From the NCBI GenBank assembly GCA_973895155.1, contig OZ316899.1, positions 12,090,001-12,154,000 of the forward strand: 64,000 nucleotides of DNA. Reading direction: 5' to 3'. This DNA is from Marsupella aquatica (Eukaryota; Marchantiophyta). The stretch's first letter is position 1. Each line of letters opens with the position of its first letter. A program made the position numbers and the translations under genes. Shown piece after piece: positions 44,291 through 54,633 of this stretch. Under the pieces are notes generated by a model that had not been told where the DNA came from, did not search any database, and was given only the letters and a program-made list of their open reading frames with translations.

Positions 44291-44929
44291 ACATATAAAA
44301 CCCTTACCCTATCTACACCTTACTTTACCTATATAGGCCAACCCCCCACCCCTATAGTTATTCTAAACTTCACCCTAACCCCTAAATTGAGGCCCTTTTT
44401 TAAAACTTAAGCAAAAATTGTACCCCCTCAATTAGAACCAAATCCAACCCTATATCATGTTACACCCCAAACCAAACACTTACATTAGAAACCCAACCCC
44501 TTTAAAAAAACCACAATTAAACCCCCCAACTAAAAACCAAACCCAATCCCTTTAAAAAAACAACCACGATTCAACCCCTCAACTAAAACCAAATTCAACC
44601 CCTTTAATTACTCACAACCTAATGCAAACCTCTACCTTGAACCCTAAGCCAAACCCATTAATTTAAACCCAACCCTTGTATTCCAACCTAACCCAAGTTT
44701 TAACCCCCTTAATTAAACCAAATACTCCTAGATTAAAACCAAATATAAACCTAACCTTTAATTAAACCCAAACCTTTGTTAACTTATATTCTAGTTATCC
44801 TTACAACCCAAACATCCATTGACACCCCTTCCATGTTAACTTATGGGCACTTAACATACCTTAAATGTCATTTGACAAACCTTAATAGCTGTTTGACACC
44901 CCAAAGTGTTTTCCAACCCTAAACCGATA
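44291..44929. other. C/A-rich degenerate telomere-like tract
   Basis: This continues the C/A strand bias with AACCC, CCCAACC and CCTAACC words but without a clean period. It looks like decayed repeat. Confidence 0.55.
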
Positions 44930-45160
44930 AGACCTGCCTCGCAAATTATTTCACAAGTTAGAGAATCTTTTTGCAAACCTACGGCCTTCGCACTTACTTC
45001 GCAAAAACAGAGACCGAGAACGATTTTTTGGGTCTTCTATGGGTTGCGATGGCCTTGCGAAGGGAATAGATTCGGAAGTGCCTCGCAAGTTGCGAGACTA
45101 TTTGCAAGGGCGCGGGCTTTGCAGTTTCCCATGCGTATGTCATCGCAAACCCATTTTTGA
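44930..45160. promoter_or_regulatory. Internal cluster of CGCAA motifs upstream of the tnpA-like gene
   Basis: TCGCAAA/TTGCGA words recur (near 44,938, 44,988, 45,000, 45,047, 45,056, 45,082, 45,089 and 45,145), the same motif as in the subterminal regions. Placed just upstream of the plus-strand gene it could mediate autoregulation by the TNPA-like protein. Confidence 0.6.
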
Positions 45161-45273
45161 ACGGCGTAAACATCCGCGGGAGCTTGCATTCGGGCTCATT
45201 TCAGTTTTTGAGCGAGACGAGAAGGGCCGGGGTGCGTGCGACAGTATGAGGGAGACTGTGAGAGAATGGAGCT

Positions 45274-46237
45274 ATGGCTACCAGTGAGGGGAGTGGAGGG
45301 CAAGGTGGTAGTGGTAGTGGTAGTGGTAGTGGCAATGGGGGAAATCCAGAGAAAGAGAAGAATGCCTGGGCAGACTTAGTGGCCCAACATCTCAATGTTG
45401 CACAATTGGGAGAAGTGAATCTCAATTCTCCAACAGGGCTTGCCTCTTTGAGTGCCATTCTTGGACAGGTTTTGCAAACTGGGATTGTAGCAGGACAAGC
45501 TACTAGAGAGGGGGAGGAGAGGGCTGCAGCTGAAGAGAAGGCTAGAGAGAAAAAAAAGGAAGAGAGAGGAAAGAATTAAGTTGGGAGTTGCCTCTCCTCA
45601 AGCCCTAGAGAAGCAGAAGAGAAGAGAGGAGAGAGATTCAATTCAAAAACAGAGGGAGGAGCAACATCAGAAAGAGGAAGCAAGAAAAAAACTTCCATTC
45701 ATTGCCTTGGAGACGAGTGGGACTCCAACTGAGCTAGCGTATGCAGGGGCTAAGAGCACAATCAAGCAGATTATCACAAGCAATTTCTCACGAGGCATGC
45801 AGTGGGGGAAGATTGAGAAGGCAGAGCGAAAGAGGGTCATCAACCAAATCAAGGATGCATTTCGCAATGGGCCTGACATAGATGAGCAATGGTTGGCAGA
45901 TAAGATTTCAAATTCTATGTCTCAAATGCGATACCATGACAGGATGAAGATTAGAGCCCACCTGAAAGACTTGAGATCATACAGGAACTTGCGCAGACCC
46001 CTCCACTTCACCGAGGACATCTGGAATTCGTTTTACAAGATTGAGGTGCAAATTAAGGCAGCTCACGAGTTGGAAGAGTGGAAGGGCAATCTAGATCAAG
46101 CCTTGAAAGCAAAGGAGGCCGGGAAGCTCCCCCCTGACCACGACCTGAAGCCAATTGAGCAGAAGGTAGCTGAGATGCAGAAGGTGGCCGACCAGGAGGG
46201 AAAGCCATCCAAGCGTTTCACAGATGCAGCCAAATGA
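45274..46237 (+). pseudogene. tnpA-like gene, main exon (one frameshift)
   Basis: It starts MATSEGSGGQGGSGSGS, with the Gly-Ser repeats coded by a GTAGTG microsatellite, then a Lys/Glu coiled-coil region. The frame shifts in an A-run near 45,549-45,557 and continues to 46,237. The second part contains a block with WGKIEKAERKRVINQI, WLADKISNSMSQMRYHDRMK and LKDLRSYRNLRRP, reminiscent of the Ptta/En/Spm plant transposase family (PF03004-like); this match is by pattern only. It is probably the regulatory TNPA-type protein binding the CGCAA repeats. The frameshift could be decay or an error. Confidence 0.6.
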
Positions 46238-46459
46238 GTGAAATCCACCCCCAATCCAGTCCACAAGTTGGGTCAAGGCGGGCTCCCCGGCCTCAAGTCA
46301 CACTTTGTGAGTGCCTCTTGCTCCTCCCTAACCTCTCTATTCCTTTCAGAGTTGTGCAATGCAAGTGAATGACATCCCCGAATGTTCTTGCTGTTGTGCA
46401 TGCTTGCTTGGTTACTAGTTTAGGGCAACTCTGACACTTAGAATTTTTGGCAAATTTTT

Positions 46460-46640
46460 AGAAACTCTCGGGAACACAGTTTGCAAAGGTGTTGCGATGC
46501 ACATTTGTTCGCAAACCCCTCGCAAAGTCTATCATGGACTTTTTCCATTTCAATTTTCCGATGCCTTTGCGAACAAATGCGCATCGCAAACTCCATCGCA
46601 ATGCCTTCGCAAAAAATATGGTTCGCAAGTTGCCATGCTT
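46460..46640. repeat. Second internal CGCAA cluster (in or near an intron)
   Basis: Repeated TTGCGA / TCGCAAA words between 46,480 and 46,630, located between the main tnpA-like exon and the next candidate exon. Confidence 0.55.
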
Positions 46641-46759
46641 ATAGGTTTGAAAATTTGAATTTTAAATTTTTTTGGGGTCGTGTTTAGTAGTTGAGGATTT
46701 AGGCGTCACTTGTGGCTATAGGGTATGCTTAAGGGCAAATTTAACCAATTTTAATTGGT

Positions 46760-47330
46760 TTTATGCATGGCAGTATCGGAGGTACAAAAGGAAGATATCA
46801 AAAAAGCATATTGAGGTGGCGATAGAGCATGGACGAAAGTACCTCTTTGCGATGGTAGATGCCGAGTTGGCTACTGTAAGTGTCTAAGTGTGAACCATAT
46901 GATTAGCATGCGAACATTGTGAGTGACCCTTTATGTCTTGCGGAAACTAATGATATGTAATGGATGCAGGATTCGGATGAGCCTGAGGGGTCGGGTGCTG
47001 ATGTGAGCAGTAGTGATGACGATGAGGGGGCTACTCCTGGTACTAGTGGTGCTCGGGGGGGAGTAGTCGTGAGGTAGGTTCTTCCCACCGTGGTAGTGGT
47101 GGTAGTCGTGTGTCATCAGCACACGTTGATGACCAGGGGGAGGAGGAGGACCCTGAGGAGGAGCAGGAGGGGCAGGAGGAGCCAAAGGAGCAGCAGGAGC
47201 AGAGCGCCGACGGCCATCACGCACCCGTCACCAACAGGATCCCCGGAAGGATAAGGGCAAGAAGCCAGCCAAGAAGCCAACCAAGAGGAGCCGCAAGAGC
47301 CCATTCTAGTTATTTTGTAGAGATACATGC
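46760..47330 (+). CDS. tnpA-like gene, downstream exons (acidic tail)
   Basis: A segment reading WQYRRYKRKISKKHIEVAIEHG ends at a GTAAGT donor (about 46,876). After ATGCAG (about 46,970) an acidic exon DSDEPEGSGADVSSSDDDE follows, ending near a GTAGGT at 47,075. A further Glu/Gln-rich stretch (about 47,125-47,310) may be the last exon. The exon structure is inferred from splice-like signals and composition only. Confidence 0.45.
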
Positions 47331-47519
47331 ATGAGAGTGACTTGTCATGCCGGAGCTTAGGGTAGGAAGAGGCAGCATAGGTTTAGAAGGGCGGACCTAG
47401 CATCAGATATTTCCCCCCTCTTGTCCATGTATAGGGTTCTTTGAAGCCCTATCATTTTGTTCATGCTTTTCCATTTTATAAAACAACAATTTTGCCTTCC
47501 ACATTGGGTCCCAAGGAAA
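47331..47519. other. CACTA: 3' flank of the plus-strand gene
   Basis: Non-coding; probable 3' UTR. Nothing else recognised. Confidence 0.35.
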
Positions 47520-48063
47520 ACCCCTCGCAAATAATGTATTGAATCCTCTGTGATCATAATTTTGTGAACCCTTTAAGAACTCATTTCCATCGCACAATAT
47601 AAACCCCAAGGCGTCGCACTTTTTGAGTCAATTAACTTCAGAACTTCAGATCCAAATATGTCGGGTTTTTGTGATACTTCTAGGATCGCACTTTCCTAAT
47701 CAAAACCGTTTACAAACTTCTGAAATCACCGGTATCGCTCTTTGTCATACAATCCCCATCAAAACAATTGAACCAGTATCTTTCGCAAATATGATGCGAT
47801 GGTAAATCCTTCTCAAATATTGACGCCCGTGCGGGACGTGTGCGTGTATGTTTGCGAACCTTATGCGACGTATAATGGATTGCACAAGTATTGAATCTTG
47901 CAAACCTCTCAGCTTTGCAGTTTGCCATGGTGTTGCGATGCCGTTGTGATGGTCCGCGTGCGAAGTTATTAGGTTCGCAAAGTGCGAAGGTGGTGCAATG
48001 CGCGTATGTTCGCAATGGCCAGAATTATGAAAATCAGGGGCTTGTTAGTTGCGATGAGATTGT
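47520..48063. repeat. CACTA right subterminal repeats
   Basis: Dense TTCGCAAA / TTGCGA / ATCGCAC words in both orientations, mirroring the left subterminal region. Confidence 0.75.
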
Positions 48064-48094
48064 CTTCGCAAAACCGGCCGATAGTGTTGTAGTG
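48064..48094 (-). repeat. CACTA right TIR
   Basis: The reverse complement starts CACTACAACA and runs to TTTTGCGAAG; TAA target copy at 48,095-48,097. Confidence 0.9.
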
Positions 48095-48097
48095 TAA

Positions 48098-49882
48098 TTG
48101 ACAGAAGCCTTCGCAATGTATGATATGGATGACACAATGATGTACAATTGTTGCTAAACCATCTCTCTCAATCCACTTTTGCAAGCTCAATCCAATCTCC
48201 ACCTAACTATAATTATGCTCCCTCGTCCTTTAAAGCATCTAGTGAACGTGTCTGGTTCAAAAGAATCCTTTGCCTTCCCTGCAAATTCTCTTGTCAACTC
48301 TCTCTCCTCTGTTAGCTTTTCTGGCTTTGAATCCCTCCACCGTAGTCTTCATCTTCTGTTTTGCAGCTGTCGCAGCATCTTGTTTCCTCATGGCGGCCTC
48401 CAGAGTTTGAGAGCTGGACTGCTGTGAGGTTGTGTCCCCCCTTAAGCCCTCAGTGCTATCTCTGTCACAACACGATGTCAACTAGAGTGTCGGATGGAGG
48501 TGCTCGTAGTGGCCCCACACATTAGCGGCTTCCCAGCCTCAGGTTTAAGCGACTTCAGACGCCTAGCGGCCCCTTGAATAACCAATGCACCAGGGGCTCA
48601 TGTACCTTGTCTCTTGACAAAATGGAAGACCATACAGTCCAATATCAACTCATTCACATACTATAGTTGTCTGAGAGTAGGTTCAATGTGGACAAAGCAA
48701 GGATTGTTAGTTGTTTGTATTGATCAAAAATCTGCAAACCTCAATTAGTTGGAAGTTTGGCTTCCATCCCCATGTCTCAATCACGTTGGTCACCAACAGA
48801 GAGCAACACCTTGTTTTATTTGCAACATCCTCTTCTTACACAATGCCCTTTGGCAACTCACGACGCCGTTGGTTAATGATGTATCAACCTCCCAGATTTT
48901 GAACTGTCGCCCCATATGTTTGTTTGACTTGAAAGTTTTCTAAAGGGTAGTCTATAGTGTAGATAGCTATCCCGCAGAATCTTAGTTTTTTTGGCCTCCG
49001 TGAAGATGACCAAATAATTTGTCAAAAACCGGATGTTTTGCAAAACTGCCGACCGGATTAGCGCATAGGCAGTATAAAATAGAAGAGGCACTCTTCATGA
49101 AATTTTAACCTACTTCCTAATTGACATTGATTTGAGTCTAGAAGTTTCCAGTAGCATCTCTTGCATATAACCTACATCTTGGCAAATGTTGAGAGTCTTT
49201 TGAGGTGCCCGAGGAGGTGCCAAAGTGCTTATTACAAATAGATGAAAAGCGTCATCTAGTCGTAGAAGTAGAAAACCGACAAATTTCCTATTGTTAAGCA
49301 TTGTCGCGCCTTGGCACTTTTGATTACCCTTGGTGATTCGTGAGTACCCTAGTGTGGGGTACTCTCTCCTTCTTGACTACCCTGGTGTGGGGTACTCCCA
49401 GAGCCTCGCTAATTTCTTAATGCCGGCCATACGGCTAAGTGGCCTAGCAGCCATCTTACTAGTCTTACTAGTAAAGCGCAAATGGCAGTCTACGGTTCCG
49501 ACAAAGGGTGTAGAGTGAAGCCTCTATAGTCTAGACCGCGACTCTTGGGAGTGACGGTGTGTTACAAGGATTGGGGGCAAGGTGAGTGTTTGAAAATGCA
49601 ATGGACTTGAATGTAAATGCATTCCAAAGTGCGAGAGCGGGGAAAGGGTTTAAAATTCAATACTCACAACTTGAATTTGAGTCTGTGGCCATGGCAATGA
49701 GCTGCCAATTCATACAACGATGTTTTCAATCAAGCCCATGTTCAGTCCGCCACACACACACACGTAGTACTACAAAGATGTCATTTTGATAGATCTCAAC
49801 TGCTCGAACTTAAAGCTATTTCTTCTGTAATTCATTCAAATTTTCTTTCTTTTTAGCAAATGTTTTATATTTTCTCTCCTTA
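48098..49882. other. Intervening DNA, nothing firmly recognised
   Basis: Short ORFs only. A minus-strand piece at 48,257-48,481 encodes a charged, possibly coiled-coil peptide. At 49,345-49,400 a TACCCT(A/G)GTGTGGGGTACTC word occurs twice. No domain, RNA gene or element end could be supported. Confidence 0.4.
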
Positions 49883-49891
49883 GTATTGTGG
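49883..49891. repeat. Target-site duplication of element B, left
   Basis: GTATTGTGG, identical to 62,425-62,433. The final GG also fits the start of the terminus, so the true duplication is 7 to 9 bp. Confidence 0.75.
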
Positions 49892-50329
49892 GGTATAACG
49901 ACCGTGACAGTAAACAGTAAAAAGGAAACAGGAAACAGCAAAAACTAAACAGTAAAAATGTTCAAAAACAAGACACACAAAGATTGCCAAGATAACATGT
50001 AAGATAGAATATTCCCGATATTACTACTATCCACATGTACATACTGGACTTGCCCCTTATGTTTATGAGACAGGATTTTGGTGCGAAGTTTACACTTTTG
50101 GTGAAGATTAAGAAGTCAACTACGCGAAATCCCATCTGCTGTCTTCCAAACATTTAGGGTATAGGGTGTGTCAGAAACAAAGTTCATAAAACCAATGAGG
50201 ATGGCAACGCAAACTCCGGCTTCCACATAGATATTAAAGTGCGTTTATTGTGAGAAAAATATGTACAACTGACTGGGCTCGCAAAACACCAAATTTATTC
50301 ATAAAAGACAGTCATTCATTACTGAAAAG
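49892..50329. other. B: left terminal region
   Basis: The terminus is followed by repeated AAACAGGAAACAGCAAA-type words shared with the family MITEs, then AT-rich non-coding DNA. No ORF. Confidence 0.55.
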
Positions 50330-50775
50330 CTTAACATATTTCTGACCAGCTTGTCCGAGGGCAATACAATGGAAAATTCTAATTGTAAGACTAAGTCAAG
50401 AGGTAATCAACAAAAACAACCTTCGATGGCTAAAAACTCAAAACAAATTGAGAGTCCGAGGGATCATCCATCCTTCTACATTGTTGGGATGAACGACAGC
50501 CCACACAAGCGCCGGCCGCTACTCAAAACCATATCATTCCTATCTAAAGATCCAAGATCTTCCCCTCTCAAGATCCAGGATCGCTAAACATATTGCCGAC
50601 CGGCTTGTCCGAGGGTAATACAATGGAAAATCTTCACTGACGAATATGAACTCAATGTCACTAAGGCTAGAAACTCAATCCAAACTTAGAGTCCGAGGGA
50701 TCGCCTCCGCGATATGACTGCCCATGTTAGCGCCGGGCGCTACTCAAAACTATGGCGTCCTTCTCAAGATCCAGG
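50330..50775. repeat. B: tandem duplication with palindromes
   Basis: Two units of about 190-250 bp share CTTGTCCGAGGG(C/T)AATAC, GAGTCCGAGGGATC and CCAGGAT landmarks. Each ends with a palindrome: AAGCGCCGGCCGCTA (50,508-50,522) and TAGCGCCGGGCGCTA (50,728-50,742). Confidence 0.8.
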
Positions 50776-52010
50776 ATTGCACGAAGATCCACATTCATCG
50801 TCCACCCCTGCTTTCGCTCTATAGCGATCTTGCTGAAAACCAAATGTGCAAAATCGGGAATATCGTTGACTCGGAAGTCTTTGAGCTGGAACTGAGGAAG
50901 AAGGACCTGGACAATTTGTGTCATGGAAATCGACACGCCCAAGGAACTCCGCAGTGCACACTTCAACTTCCCAATCAATATTCGCCGATGGATCTTGGGG
51001 AGTGGGATAGTGAATCGAGAAAATGTTCCTGAAATGGTCTAGGGGGAGAATCGGGAAGCCATGGAATGTTTCGATCCCCAGGACTCATCCCTTCATCACG
51101 AGGCAAGAAAATATGATTTCAAATGTCCGATGTCTCCGTCACGACACTCTCATTGTCCACAATGGATGTGGATGAAAGATTAGTTTCCGATTGCGCCACC
51201 AACAACGGGACATGGCGCGGTGGCCTCGCGCCGCTGGCCTCATTCACAATTGGGTGTACCTCGCAGGAACCACTTTCAAGACTCAAAAACATGCTTTTTT
51301 AGTGAAAATTGACTTTTGTAACATGGAAAAAGGTTCATCATGATTTTATCTCAAGACATTTAAGTCTAATTTTTTCACAAGACTATTTTACATGGTGTAA
51401 CCTACCTCACCATGTAGATACATCAAGTTTTCAACTATTTTAAGGGATCTTGTTATTGATGGCCCTAAATAAGCCAAAATTACTAATTATTTTTGTCCTG
51501 TACATAAAGGTTTAGTGTGTGTCACTATTTAAGTTTTGAAATATAAGATTATGCTATTAATATGCATGCTTTGGTAAAATTTCATTATCTAAAATGCATT
51601 TTTTAGAATCCTTTTGAGTCCTGAAATGATGTGACCCGTTGCGTGACAAGTCCTTTTATCAATCTTTGAAGGACATATAAGGAAAGCTTCAAAGTCTCAA
51701 ATGCTAGATAGTTTAATGAATGTTACCAACCTATAGGATGTTTATTAAGTATAGTACATCAAATTTTCTATATCATCTCATTACACCCTAAAAATGATAT
51801 CCTAAAGCATAATAAACTATGGTCACTTTTGAGTGCGACGGTCCTTTTGGGTCCTCCAATTGTGAATGAGGCCCCCTACCATTACCAACGTTCGGGACTC
51901 CATGCTCCATCACTCTGGAATTAGGATGGAATGACTCACTTTCTTCAAATGATGCGAAACGAGGAACGGGAAAGGAAAAAAGTGCTGTAAACCCAAAACT
52001 CTCTCTATGA
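50727..52010 (-). pseudogene. B: small leftward gene, interrupted
   Basis: The counterpart of A 2,666-3,181. Reading from 51,906 leftward it starts MEHGVPNVGNGRGPHSQL, is interrupted by an inverted-repeat insertion (51,236-51,874), resumes with VNEASGARPP and reaches TETSDI, a stop, then the conserved DEGMSPGDRNIPW, and after a further frame break the C-terminal part 50,727-50,978. No domain recognised. The insertion and stops make it non-functional. Confidence 0.5.
51236..51874. mobile_element. Insertion with inverted ends inside the small gene
   Basis: CCTCATTCACAATTGG at 51,237-51,252 and its exact reverse complement at 51,858-51,873 bound about 600 bp of AT-rich DNA absent from copy A. 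It is probably a fold-back or MITE-type element. No clear target duplication was found and no ORF belongs to it. Confidence 0.5.
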
Positions 52011-52729
52011 ACAACGTCCAAAAAGTTTTGGGGATACAAAAGTGGATCTCATTCCTTGTATAGGCGTAGTTACCGGTGGGAAGGGCCCAATGCCAATGAG
52101 GAGGAAACAAATCCGATAGAATCGACAAGAATTCCAACGGTAACAATCCCTGACAACGGATCCAAAGACCTGCACAAGAGACAACTTGGCTAATGCCAGG
52201 CGCTATCAAAGTGAAACAGTAATTGTCATCACTGATGGACAAGAACATAAAAGACTAGGAAACAAACTTGGCGTTGACTGTGTCTTTTGAAAAGGCCGAC
52301 AATTCAAATATATAAAAATTAAGGTTAAGGGTTTCCCATTTTTACCCCTAACGACGAGAGAAACAGTCATTTAACGGCAGTAGTCAAAGCCAACCAACGA
52401 CCATTGGACAATATCTGCTGCCTATCAATAGACTCCAACGGTAACAAGATCCGCGATACACACCTTTTTGGCTAACGCCCAACGCTAACAAAAACTCACA
52501 AAAAATTGGCTAACGCCTGGCGCTATCCAACATAGGTCCCAAGAATTCAAAATATTCCCTCCCAATCTAGGTCGAAATAATCCAATGATTTTCTGTATAA
52601 GTCTCTAAAACTCTAGACTTATAGAGATTCCAGATTCAATAGAACTTGAACCTCACCAAGGACGCAAATAAACCAAGAACATAGTACTTATTATATGTGG
52701 ATTCTTGAAATTGGTTTACAATGAAAATT
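52011..52729. other. B: spacer between the two minus-strand genes with three palindromes
   Basis: Palindrome variants lie at 52,191-52,205 (TAATGCCAGGCGCTA), 52,473-52,487 (TAACGCCCAACGCTA) and 52,511-52,525 (TAACGCCTGGCGCTA). AACGG words occur at about 52,375 and 52,438. Likely promoter of the small leftward gene plus 3' end of the ParB-MTase gene. Confidence 0.55.
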
Positions 52730-53024
52730 CTAATCGGAGGACTCTGCCTCACTACTCTCGGACCTATCGGTAGATTCCGCCTCATCGTCCACAAACTCAC
52801 TTCTACAAATGTCATCCACAAACCTCCTCACCGAAAACTTCCTATCACAACCTCTCCTTAGACGAAGGCCCTTCGTTTCCCAAGACAATGTTCGGCATCT
52901 CTCAACTTTTCTGGCCGCCTTCTCTGCGTATGATGGAAGGATAAATGGTTTTTCTGGTGTCATCTCCAATGCTTTAGCAATCGTTTTCCAAAGGTCAAAC
53001 CTTCTCCGCATATTCCACTCCGAC
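52730..53024 (-). CDS. B ParB-MTase gene, exon 5
   Basis: After a TTTCAG acceptor the exon reads SEWNMRRRFDLWKTIAKALEM, then TPEKPFILPSYAEKAARKVE and an Arg-rich region, and ends in an acidic Ser/Glu tail before the stop at 52,730. Conserved in A (3,721-3,900). The basic patch suggests nucleic-acid or protein contact; no known domain. Confidence 0.65.
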
Positions 53025-53111
53025 CTGAAAGTTTTCATAGATATTAAAAATCTGTACATGTAAAAATATCTTATTGAAAACAGTCGTGGATTTGGATCGG
53101 GCTTACGAGCA

Positions 53112-53705
53112 TTACTGAGAAGACTCCTCATCCTCAGATTCAGATTCTGATCCCAAAGGATTTCTCTTCTCTTCCTCGTCATCTCCAAGATCAACGACGG
53201 GAACATCTTCCTCATCAGGTTCCCCGGCAACATCCGGCTCGCTTTCTTCAGAATCAAAGTTTAAAATTGATCTAACTCTGTCCAACTTCTCTTTCCCCTT
53301 CCTTGAGATTGTCTTTTCCGGAGTCAAAGTTGACTTTGGCTCCAAAATGTCATCTAGCATAAATCTTGCAGCAGTCACAAACTCTCGCCGCCCTTTGACA
53401 CCAATAACAAATCTACCACAATAGTCTCCCGCCACAAATGAACTTCCCGAACAAGCGGTCCAATCAATGAAAATATCCCCATGATAGGAGATGAGCTCTA
53501 TGACAGATTGCATAAACCCAACTGTGAGCCTTCCGTTTCCACAGGCCACAAGGTCTGGCATTGGATCAGTCTTTAAAGACGGAAGTCCTATAAGATTTGT
53601 AACAGAGGGATCTTTGGAGGGTGACAATGGACGAAACTTGGGGTCTTTGGGGATTGAAGTTTTGCTTGAAACACGGCCAAATATATCCAACCTCAGCGTG
53701 AAGAT
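53112..53705 (-). CDS. B ParB-MTase gene, exon 4 (SAM-binding motif I)
   Basis: After a TTTTTCAG acceptor it begins IFTLRLDIFGRV. It contains DPSVTNLIGL, LTVGFMQSVIEL, IDWTACSGSSFVAGDYCGRFVIG and RREFVTAARFMLDDIL. This order (a helix before motif I, the D..x.GSG loop, an acidic/basic strand, then an amphipathic helix) is that of the C-terminal part of beta-class N6/N4 DNA methyltransferases (PF01555-like). The GSG loop is better kept in copy A (VGSGST). An acidic tail follows. The donor beyond residue SSQ is weak (GTAATG). Confidence 0.65.
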   Translation of the reverse strand: MFTLRLDIFGRVSSKTSIPKDPKFRPLSPSKDPSVTNLIGLPSLKTDPMPDLVACGNGRLTVGFMQSVIELISYHGDIFIDWTACSGSSFVAGDYCGRFVIGVKGRREFVTAARFMLDDILEPKSTLTPEKTISRKGKEKLDRVRSILNFDSEESEPDVAGEPDEEDVPVVDLGDDEEEKRNPLGSESESEDEESSQ

Positions 53706-53813
53706 CTGAAAAACAAAATAATAGTGAGGTCGTGGTAAACAGTTTCAACTAGCATAGTGATACATAATATTAGCGCCTGGCGCTGGCCAAAAAGTAATGA
53801 AGATAATTCTTAC
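53706..53813 (-). promoter_or_regulatory. B ParB-MTase intron 3 with palindrome
   Basis: 108 bp; donor GTAAGAAT, acceptor TTTTTCAG. Palindrome TAGCGCCTGGCGCTG at 53,771-53,785. Confidence 0.7.
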
Positions 53814-54535
53814 CTGAGTATCAGACTTAGGTTTGTACATAGGAAACCCCATGACGACTGTATGCGAGGCAATACAGGAAAACTTATGAGATTGTTGGCA
53901 TGCAGATATTACTTCCAAAATCTGATCGTACTCTCCAGTGTGAAGAATAGCCAGAAGTCCATCGTCAGAAAGGAAAGGGTCCATTGCGCTAAAAAAAGCC
54001 AATGGAAGAGAGTGGTCTTGCAAATTCCATTTGGGTACTTTTCTGTCTAGAAGAGATGGTCTCAACCCAGTTGGCAAATAGAGAAAGCCGGCATCGACAC
54101 CAAATGCCCTAACTTTACCCCCTCTGATTACCCCCTTCGCACGGGATCACGACTTAACCAGATTTTTACCCCAGCTCTCAACCCGACCAACCCATGATGG
54201 CTTCTCTTCCCGCTTGAACACACTCTCGTAGAAGTCTGCCAAGGTGGACTCCACAAATGTATGTCTCAATTTATTCCCCTTGAAGTCTCCCACATTCCGT
54301 TGTAAACCAATCGCTCCAAGCGTTTCCCGCTGAGAACCCGCGGACGTAGAAACATGACGCTTCTTCTTCCTCCTTATGCTGGTTCCATCCATGGGTGGAA
54401 CACTCACATCCTTAGGCGTTGCCGACCCTTCAGGCGGCTCCTCATCCTTCCCGGCACTAATTTCACGAGAGGCCTCTGGTGTTGCAGTTCCAGCATTACC
54501 AGAAACCAATCCCGCATCTGATTTTTGAGACCCTA
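53814..54535 (-). pseudogene. B ParB-MTase gene, exon 3
   Basis: Begins (I)GSQKSDAGLVSGNAG, then a Lys/Arg-rich segment, EEKPSWVGRVESWGKNLVKS, an in-frame TGA (about 54,150), and AKGVIRGGK...FLYLPTGLRP...VPKWN...DPFLSDDGLLAIL...ISACQQS. By order in PF01555 proteins the VPKWN region lies where the catalytic (D/S)PP(Y/W) motif IV would be, but the catalytic residue is not there. It ends at PKSDTQ before a GTAAGA donor. The same exon in A is open through the TGA position, so the stop is a B-specific lesion. Confidence 0.65.
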
Positions 54536-54633
54536 CTAAAAAACGAAATTGTGGTTAATAATAGCGCCGGGCGCTAGCCAACATTATGCTTCGACAACTA
54601 GATAGAAATAGAAAAACAAACATAGGAACTCAC
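54536..54633 (-). promoter_or_regulatory. B ParB-MTase intron 2 with palindrome
   Basis: 98 bp; donor GTGAGTTCC, acceptor CGTTTTTTAG. Palindrome TAGCGCCGGGCGCTA at 54,562-54,576. Confidence 0.7.

Larger units (their letters stand above)
38884..48094. mobile_element. CACTA (En/Spm) transposon, 9.2 kb, with TAA target duplication
   Basis: The left terminus reads CACTACTACATATTGGCC. The reverse complement of the right terminus reads CACTACAACACTATCGGCC. The two align over about 30 bp (one gap, four mismatches) and continue into an identical TTTTGCGAAG. Direct TAA repeats flank it at 38,881-38,883 and 48,095-48,097, the 3-bp duplication standard for CACTA. Inside are tnp2-type genes on the minus strand, a SET-domain ORF and a tnpA-like gene on the plus strand, with TTCGCAA/TTGCGAA subterminal repeats at both ends. 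Confidence 0.92.

Noticed and set aside
45300-45335. GTAGTG repeat as a functional satellite
   Set aside because: It encodes the Gly-Ser stretch of the tnpA-like protein; short and explained by coding.
48098-49882. Host gene between the CACTA and MULE elements
   Set aside because: Only short ORFs with no domain, consistent codon pattern or splice structure.
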